A stretch of DNA of 64,000 bases from contig JBCBVV010000003.1 of the NCBI GenBank assembly GCA_039817415.1, positions 203,644-267,643 on the forward strand. Direction: 5' to 3'. A program made the position numbers and the translations under genes. The notes below the pieces were generated by a model. That model was given only the letters and a program-made list of their open reading frames with translations, ran no database searches and was not told the DNA's origin. The DNA comes from JALEFZ01 sp039817415 (GTDB taxonomy: Bacteria; Bacteroidota; Bacteroidia; J057). How positions within the stretch are numbered: position 1 is the first letter of the stretch; the number at the start of each line of letters is the position of its first letter. Positions 58,799 to 64,000 of this stretch are shown here, one piece after another.

Positions 58799-59680
58799 TT
58801 AGGCGACCTCTTCTCCAGTAGATGCTTCTAACAACATATACCATTCCTCATGGCTCAGTTGAATTTTACTAGCCTCCAATGCGGTCTTGATTCTCGAAAT
58901 TTTAGAGCTACCTGTAACGGGAACGATTCCAGCTGGATGCTTAAAAATCCAAGCCAGGAGGATTTGGTCCACTCCTGCTCCGTGAACTTCCCCAAGTTCT
59001 TTGGCAACCTTTTGAATCCTTTGGATTCTAGGATTTGATGATTCAAAGAAAATTTCCCCTCCACCAAAAGGAGACCAAGCCGTAGGCGTAATACCCAGTT
59101 TCAGGCATTGATCCAAGGTACCATCTTGCAAAGCATTCAAATGTAGCAGGGAAACCTCTACTTGATTGGTTTGCAAAGGAGTAAAGGAATTAAGTAGATC
59201 AAACTGAGAGGGGGAGTAATTGGACACCCCAACATGCTTTACCTTCCCAGCAGCTTTGAGTTCTTCAAATACTGCTGCTACAGCATGAGGATTCATGAGA
59301 GAATCAGGACGGTGTAGAAGAAGTAATTCAATCTGCTCTATCCCCAAATCTTGCAAAGATTGATCGACAGATTTCCTGATATGCTCAGGGCTTGAATCAT
59401 ATGACTTCAACCTAAATGAAGGACGATTCTCTGTAACCAATTTGATGCTGCACTTGGTTGTGATATTCAACTTAGTCACCAGATCAGGCCTTCTTTTCAG
59501 CACCTCACCAAATCTTGCCTCTTCTGTATAGTGACCATAGATATCCGCATGATCAAAATCGATGAGTCCAAGGTCAACACACTCATCGATGTAGCGTTCT
59601 AAATCGGAAGTACTCAAATTAGCTCCCCAGGCACCCAATCGCATGGTACCTATGATGACAGGTGAAAAAGTTAGTGCCAT
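58799..59680 (-). CDS. Aldo/keto reductase (YdhF-like)
   Basis: Start chosen at M-A-L-T-F-S-P (59680); the frame runs to 59710. A 293-residue aldo/keto reductase with a full tetrad: Asp43 and Tyr48 in D-F-D-H-A-D-I-Y, Lys76 in T-T-K-C-S and His123 in L-L-L-H-R-P-D. G-V-S-N-Y-S-P-S-Q and V-T-G-S-S-K-I are as in E. coli YdhF. It reduces aldehydes or sugar carbonyls with NADPH. First gene of the operon with the SsuD-like monooxygenase (36 bp gap), preceded by a perfect LacI-type operator. In the known sulfo-SMO pathway an aldo/keto reductase (SmoB) reduces 6-oxo-glucose to glucose; this gene is a candidate for the same step. Confidence 0.9.
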   Translation of the reverse strand: MALTFSPVIIGTMRLGAWGANLSTSDLERYIDECVDLGLIDFDHADIYGHYTEEARFGEVLKRRPDLVTKLNITTKCSIKLVTENRPSFRLKSYDSSPEHIRKSVDQSLQDLGIEQIELLLLHRPDSLMNPHAVAAVFEELKAAGKVKHVGVSNYSPSQFDLLNSFTPLQTNQVEVSLLHLNALQDGTLDQCLKLGITPTAWSPFGGGEIFFESSNPRIQRIQKVAKELGEVHGAGVDQILLAWIFKHPAGIVPVTGSSKISRIKTALEASKIQLSHEEWYMLLEASTGEEVA

Positions 59681-59775
59681 GTATGATTTGTTATCCGGTG
59701 AAAGGGTCAAAAAGGTAAATTTATATCCACTATTTCCTTCCCTTTCTCACCTCAATATATAAATAAAAACAAAAA

Positions 59776-59791
59776 ATGTAAACGTTTACAT
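59776..59791. promoter_or_regulatory. LacI-type operator, perfect palindrome
   Basis: ATGTAAACGTTTACAT, a perfect 16-bp palindrome with a central CG, 95 bp upstream of the aldo/keto reductase start and 32 bp after the lacI stop. Proteins of the LacI family insert a hinge-helix Leu at such a central CG step. Confidence 0.92.
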
Positions 59792-59823
59792 CAAGTTTTA
59801 CACAATTTAACCGCCATTCATCC

Positions 59824-60837
59824 CTATATATTTTTAGTGGACGATTCCCTTACGATAAGTTCAGGGGGTAGCATACTTTGTGTAAAAACCTGACCTTCTT
59901 TTTTCTCCTCTAATTGTTCCAAAAGAATTGAAGCTGCCAATTTCCCAATGTCCTCATTTCTTTGGTTGACAGAGGAAAGCGGAGGGCTTAAAAAGGAGCA
60001 AAAAGTGGCATCACCAAAGCCGATTATGGCGACATCTTCCGGAACCCGAAGGTTCAATTCCTTCAATACCCCAACAGCCACCAAGGCTGAAATATCACCA
60101 TGGGCAAATATCCCATCTGGACGATTGTTTCCAGATAATAAACCGATCAATTCCTCTCTACCAAGAGCCTCATCCTCTTCAAAAGAAATAATATCCTTCT
60201 CACTATAAGATAAACCATGGTCTTGCAAAGCATTCTCAAAGCCACGCTTCCTCTCCTTGAAAATACTTACACTCTCTTTACCTGCCAGGTGGACAATTCT
60301 TTTACATCCCTGCTCGATCAAGTGAGCTGTTGCTTGATACCCACCATTATAGTTGTTGATGATGACACTGTTTACTTCTTCGAATTCAAGCTTTCGGTCA
60401 AATAGGACAATAGAAGTACCTTGGGCCTTGAGGCTATCCATATGGGCCATATCTGTGGTTTCCTTAGAAACAGAGATAATGACGCCGTCGACTTGAAGGT
60501 TCAGCAGGTTTTGGATGATTTCAACCTCTGCTGCAAGTGATTCGTGGGATTGACAAATGATAATGTGGTAGCCTGCCTCTCTTAGATGGCTTTCCATGCT
60601 TTTAATAGCTGAGGAAAAAACATCATTGTCAATGATTGGGACGACTACCCCAACGGTCTTGCTTTTACCGCTTCTTAGAGCCGCAGCCATTTTGTTGGGG
60701 CGAAAATTAAGCTTTTCTGCCGCCTTAAGGACTGATTTTCGGGTTTTCTCAGTGACCTTATCGCTCCCGTTGAACACTCTCGAAACGGTAGCTAGGGATA
60801 AGCCGGTAGCTTTCGCTACATCTTTCATCGTTGTCAT
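59824..60837 (-). CDS. LacI-family transcriptional regulator
   Basis: The start is set at M-T-T-M-K-D-V-A-K (60837). An upstream ATG at 60873 overlaps the stop of the preceding gene as ATGA, so translation may also start there and add 12 residues. The HTH reads G-L-S-L-A-T-V-S-R-V-F-N-G, the hinge helix A-A-A-L-R-S-G has the Leu that fits CG-centred operators, and the sensor half is a periplasmic-binding-protein fold (V-G-V-V-V-P-I-I-D-N, P-E-D-V-A-I-I-G-F-G-D). It should repress the aldo/keto reductase-monooxygenase operon and the symporter/FMN-reductase pair, and respond to a sugar-like inducer. It is co-transcribed with the VCBS/ASPIC gene. Confidence 0.93.
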   Translation of the reverse strand: MTTMKDVAKATGLSLATVSRVFNGSDKVTEKTRKSVLKAAEKLNFRPNKMAAALRSGKSKTVGVVVPIIDNDVFSSAIKSMESHLREAGYHIIICQSHESLAAEVEIIQNLLNLQVDGVIISVSKETTDMAHMDSLKAQGTSIVLFDRKLEFEEVNSVIINNYNGGYQATAHLIEQGCKRIVHLAGKESVSIFKERKRGFENALQDHGLSYSEKDIISFEEDEALGREELIGLLSGNNRPDGIFAHGDISALVAVGVLKELNLRVPEDVAIIGFGDATFCSFLSPPLSSVNQRNEDIGKLAASILLEQLEEKKEGQVFTQSMLPPELIVRESSTKNI

Positions 60838-60869
60838 AAGCCACGGACAAGGCTGAGGGTAGATGCCCA

Positions 60870-63800
60870 TCATCCCTGCTTATCAATTGTAGGTGAAGTA
60901 CTTGATTTATAGGACAATATTTGCACAATATCCTGATTCTTCCCAATTAATAAGGCAGATTTTCCTCTAATTCTGATTGGAAACATATGCCTTACTTCTC
61001 CAGAAATAAATAGGCCACTCTCTTCTGCATCTAGTGCTTTGAAACCGCCCTTCCCATTTCCAGCCAATACTACGCCAATACTCGCGTCGTTTCTAGGCGT
61101 TTCTACTTCAGACTGAAGTAGATTCCCCCCCAGGACCAAATCCAAATGATCATCTCCATTTAAATCAGCAATAAATATATCATTTGTAGCCGAAAGCTGC
61201 GCAGCAGCAGGCAGAAGGTGCTGTTCAAAACTTCCATCCTCTTGCTGCTCAAACCATGAGCTAGCAAAAGTAGTCGCTGCATATTGAACTGCTTTTTCCA
61301 ACCCACGGCTTCCATAAACATCCGTCAAGGTTGCCTTACCAAAGGCATCGTAATTCGGAAATTGCTCTTTGATAAAAGGCATTTGGTTGGAGGAACATTC
61401 ACGCCCCCTTAAGGGAAAAGACTTGTCCCCTACCTGATAGCCTAGTACGATGTCCAAGCTATTATTTTGGTCAAAGTCGTGAGCATATATTTGGAAAGGC
61501 TCCTGATCAGATGCCTTATATTTATAATTTAAGCCTAAGTTACCCGCTACAAAATCCATATCCCCATCCCCATCCAGGTCAGCCCATTCGCAGTTGTTCC
61601 ACCAACCTACCGCATTTTCCAATTTAGATCCCTTGCTTACGTCAGACAACATACCTTCTTCGGCCAAGAACAGTTTGGGGGCCATCCATTCACCCAATAG
61701 CAGCAAATCCTCCTTTTTGTCCCCATTGATATCCTTCCATGCAGCATCTGTAATCATGCCCATCTGCTTAAAAAAAGGCGCCCAACTTTCAGTCTCATCC
61801 ACGAGCATGATGGCAGACGAACTCTTATTGATGAGCAAATAGCTGTTTGCAGGTAAGGGATATTGGCCAGGAATCTGCCTCCCGCCTACAAAGACATCAA
61901 GATCGCCATCTCCATCCACATCACCGGCTTCCAATGCCCCTACACTCTCTTTGATGTCAAATCCTGTTTGGGTTAGGGCCTTCAACTTTCCATTTCCCTT
62001 GTTTTCATAAATTCTTAAGGCGTAAGTTTGATCACCTGCCTCCACTTCGTTGCCCCCACTCGCGACCATCAGATCCATATCTCCATCACCTTCCAAGTCT
62101 AAGATCAAGGCCTCACTGTCTTCATATTTTTTTTCTTTCTCCCACAAGGATTTTTCAGAAAGAATGAAAGTTCCATTTTCTCTTTGTACCCACAGTTGGG
62201 CAGCCAATCCCCTTGCCCCACCTATAAAATAATCATCTAACCCATCCCCGTTGAGATCCCCTACTGCTACGGCAGGGCCTGCATGAGACATTTTATGTGG
62301 CAAAAGACTCTCACGCTTAAAATCATCAAAGTCATTTTCCTTGTGCAATGTCTCCCGATCATAGGCTTTAGTTATATGTTGGAAGAGCTTTTGAGGAGCG
62401 ACCACAGGAAGGCTAGGAGCTGAGGCATCTGCATATGACAGTTCAAGAAGTTGATTGACCTTAACATTTTGAAGGAGTTGTTCTTTACCATCAGGCCATA
62501 TCGCCTTTATCTCGTCGATCGTTTTGCTCTTTCCCATCCCCAAATGAATGATAGGCTCTACCGAAGACATATAGCCACGGGAAGGATACAGCTCAGCTAC
62601 TTTCTTTTGCTCTTTAAATTTGACCTCAACTCTTAGGCCAATTCCCGTCATGTTTTGCCTTGGTCCTTTGGCACGAATCCTTAGGAAGTTACCTCCTCCT
62701 TTTTCTACTGTATTATTCTTATATAGAAATGCTGCTTGATCGACATTGTTGATGACAAGTTCTAAATCTCCATCTCTATCTAAATCAGCATAAGCTGCCC
62801 CATTTGAAGCTGTAGGCATGCTATCTACCCCTACCCATTCTCGAATATCTTCAAAAGCAAACGATTGCGTATTCCTGAAAAAGGCATTGGGGGTACGATG
62901 ATATGGAAAGGTGTTAAGCATTTGTTGGATCAACTGAGCCTTTTGATTGCGGTCGGTCAATTGCGGCATTAATGCCCTAAGTTGATTCACCTTTTTGACA
63001 GCATCATTGTTCCGGATGTTGCGTTTGATACCATTGGTAATAAAGATGTCCCTCCAGCCGTCATTGTCGAAGTCAAACATCAGTGGCGCCCAGCTCCAAT
63101 CTGTACTGGCAATCCCCCCCATTTGTGCGATATCTGAGAAGGGAAGAAGGCTATTTTCATCGCTATTACCATTGTTCAGTAGCAGACTATTGTACATATA
63201 TTGACGATGTTGCCCCTCGCGAATCAACTGATCAAATTGTTCAGGATTCATAGCACTCATACTTGTTTTGACCCCATAGTTGTCCGCAGCCACCATGTCA
63301 AGGTTCAGAATATCCAGTCTGCCATCGTTGTTGATATCAGCCATGTCATTCCCCATGGCATAAAAGGAAGTGTGCCCAGTTAGTTGTTCAATAGATTCTT
63401 TGAAGGTGCCATTCTGTTGGTTGATGTACAGGTGATCCTTCCCCGAATAATCCATACTCACATACACATCTGGCCATTGATCTCCATTTAGGTCTCCAAC
63501 TGCTAAGCCTAAACCAAATCCCAACATATTGTTTTCTAGTCCAGCCTCAGCGGAAACGTCCGTGTATTTGCCTTCTTGATTTTGGAAGAGCATGACCCCG
63601 CTCAAGCCATCTTGTTGATTCTTCAGCTTAGGAATATCTTCATTTGCGTAGGTATCGATCCCGTGGTTGATGAGGAACATATCCAAGTCTCCATCCTTGT
63701 CATAGTCAAAGAAGGAAGCTTGTGTAGAATAAGCGGGAATGTCTAGGCCATAGCTTTTCGCCTCTTCTTTGAATTGGGGGATTCCATCTGCATTGAGGCC

Positions 63801-64000
63801 TTGGTTGATCAAGAGTTCATTTCTGCGAACATCTTCCTGATCAAATCGACCTGACTTACATATATACATATCCAACAAGCCATCCTGGTTGATGTCCACC
63901 ATAACGACACCCGTAGAGAAGCCCTTACTTCCTCTTGCTCCACTTTGCTTAGAGACCTCCTTGAACCTTAAATCACCTTGATTGAGATATAGTTGATTGG
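60870..64000 (-). CDS. VCBS/FG-GAP repeat protein with ASPIC/UnbV domain, 5'-truncated
   Basis: The frame is open to the right window edge (N-Q-L-Y-L-N-Q-G at the edge), so the true start is beyond 64000; more than 1,040 residues are visible. It contains many VCBS/FG-GAP blades of a beta-propeller (D-I-N-Q-D-G-L-L-D-M-Y, D-Y-D-K-D-G-D-L-D-M-F, D-L-N-G-D-Q-W-P-D-V-Y, D-F-D-N-D-G-W-R-D-I-F, D-L-N-G-D-G-L-D-D-Y-F) and one ASPIC/UnbV domain near the middle (F-L-R-I-R-A-K-G, then I-H-L-G-M-G, I-W-P-D-G-K-E-Q). Proteins of this build are usually exported, often next to SusC/SusD pairs. It overlaps lacI by ATGA, so it belongs to the same transcript. Confidence 0.92.
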   Translation of the reverse strand, partial: NQLYLNQGDLRFKEVSKQSGARGSKGFSTGVVMVDINQDGLLDMYICKSGRFDQEDVRRNELLINQGLNADGIPQFKEEAKSYGLDIPAYSTQASFFDYDKDGDLDMFLINHGIDTYANEDIPKLKNQQDGLSGVMLFQNQEGKYTDVSAEAGLENNMLGFGLGLAVGDLNGDQWPDVYVSMDYSGKDHLYINQQNGTFKESIEQLTGHTSFYAMGNDMADINNDGRLDILNLDMVAADNYGVKTSMSAMNPEQFDQLIREGQHRQYMYNSLLLNNGNSDENSLLPFSDIAQMGGIASTDWSWAPLMFDFDNDGWRDIFITNGIKRNIRNNDAVKKVNQLRALMPQLTDRNQKAQLIQQMLNTFPYHRTPNAFFRNTQSFAFEDIREWVGVDSMPTASNGAAYADLDRDGDLELVINNVDQAAFLYKNNTVEKGGGNFLRIRAKGPRQNMTGIGLRVEVKFKEQKKVAELYPSRGYMSSVEPIIHLGMGKSKTIDEIKAIWPDGKEQLLQNVKVNQLLELSYADASAPSLPVVAPQKLFQHITKAYDRETLHKENDFDDFKRESLLPHKMSHAGPAVAVGDLNGDGLDDYFIGGARGLAAQLWVQRENGTFILSEKSLWEKEKKYEDSEALILDLEGDGDMDLMVASGGNEVEAGDQTYALRIYENKGNGKLKALTQTGFDIKESVGALEAGDVDGDGDLDVFVGGRQIPGQYPLPANSYLLINKSSSAIMLVDETESWAPFFKQMGMITDAAWKDINGDKKEDLLLLGEWMAPKLFLAEEGMLSDVSKGSKLENAVGWWNNCEWADLDGDGDMDFVAGNLGLNYKYKASDQEPFQIYAHDFDQNNSLDIVLGYQVGDKSFPLRGRECSSNQMPFIKEQFPNYDAFGKATLTDVYGSRGLEKAVQYAATTFASSWFEQQEDGSFEQHLLPAAAQLSATNDIFIADLNGDDHLDLVLGGNLLQSEVETPRNDASIGVVLAGNGKGGFKALDAEESGLFISGEVRHMFPIRIRGKSALLIGKNQDIVQILSYKSSTSPTIDKQG

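Overview
The window is chromosomal DNA of a free-living, probably marine or aquatic, member of the Bacteroidota, perhaps of the Saprospiria or Cytophagia; the sequence does not settle the class. The evidence is several C-terminal type IX secretion (T9SS) sorting domains (genes at 10707, 20794 and 37101), many signal peptides that end in Ala-Gln or Gly-Gln, few Shine-Dalgarno sequences, and families typical of the phylum (VCBS/ASPIC proteins, 7TM-AraC regulators, BTRD-repeat hydrolases, DUF6326, DUF6714). I see no rRNA, tRNA, insertion sequence, prophage or CRISPR array.

Left part (1-9.8 kb): four consecutive PcfJ-domain genes, the first cut by the window edge, are followed by an HNH nuclease gene. 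Two of the four carry a duplicated upstream module, two have N-terminal membrane hairpins, and one has lost the signature His of the PcfJ motif. Terminator-like hairpins lie at most junctions. Then come a GNAT acetyltransferase, a Stf0-type sulfotransferase, an RtcB RNA ligase and a DUF6714-like protein.

Middle (10-49 kb): mostly secreted or envelope proteins and their regulators. They include a membrane-anchored protein resembling an effector-associated domain, a di-haem peroxidase, a SnoaL-like protein followed by a subclass B1 metallo-beta-lactamase with all zinc ligands, a periplasmic GH13 enzyme, a BIG2-DM13 lipoprotein with an outer-membrane barrel, CoA-transferase and DUF1330 genes, a reductase with a perfect palindrome in its promoter, a TPR histidine kinase, a BTRD-repeat serine hydrolase divergent from a 7TM-AraC regulator, an ADP-ribosylglycohydrolase lipoprotein, DUF763, an orphan pair at 35-37 kb, a 1.25-kilo-residue cupredoxin protein with five 627-633 bp repeats, two tandem paralogous barrels, and an SSS transporter/PhyH dioxygenase pair divergent from an AraC regulator.

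Right part (49.9-64 kb): a coupled signalling set (membrane protein, degenerate HPK7-type kinase, NarL-type regulator), an ECF sigma factor with a membrane partner, two VOC proteins, and a regulon that can be read from the DNA. A LacI repressor gene lies beside a perfect CG-centred 16-bp operator in front of an aldo/keto reductase-SsuD-like monooxygenase operon. A near-copy of that operator lies between an SSS transporter and an FMN reductase. Transporter, flavin reductase, two-component monooxygenase and aldehyde reductase together suggest oxidative breakdown of an organosulfonate, parallel to the known sulfo-SMO route for sulfoquinovose. I regard this and the PcfJ array as the strongest candidates for undescribed systems. 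The last gene, a VCBS/ASPIC protein, runs off the window and overlaps lacI by ATGA.
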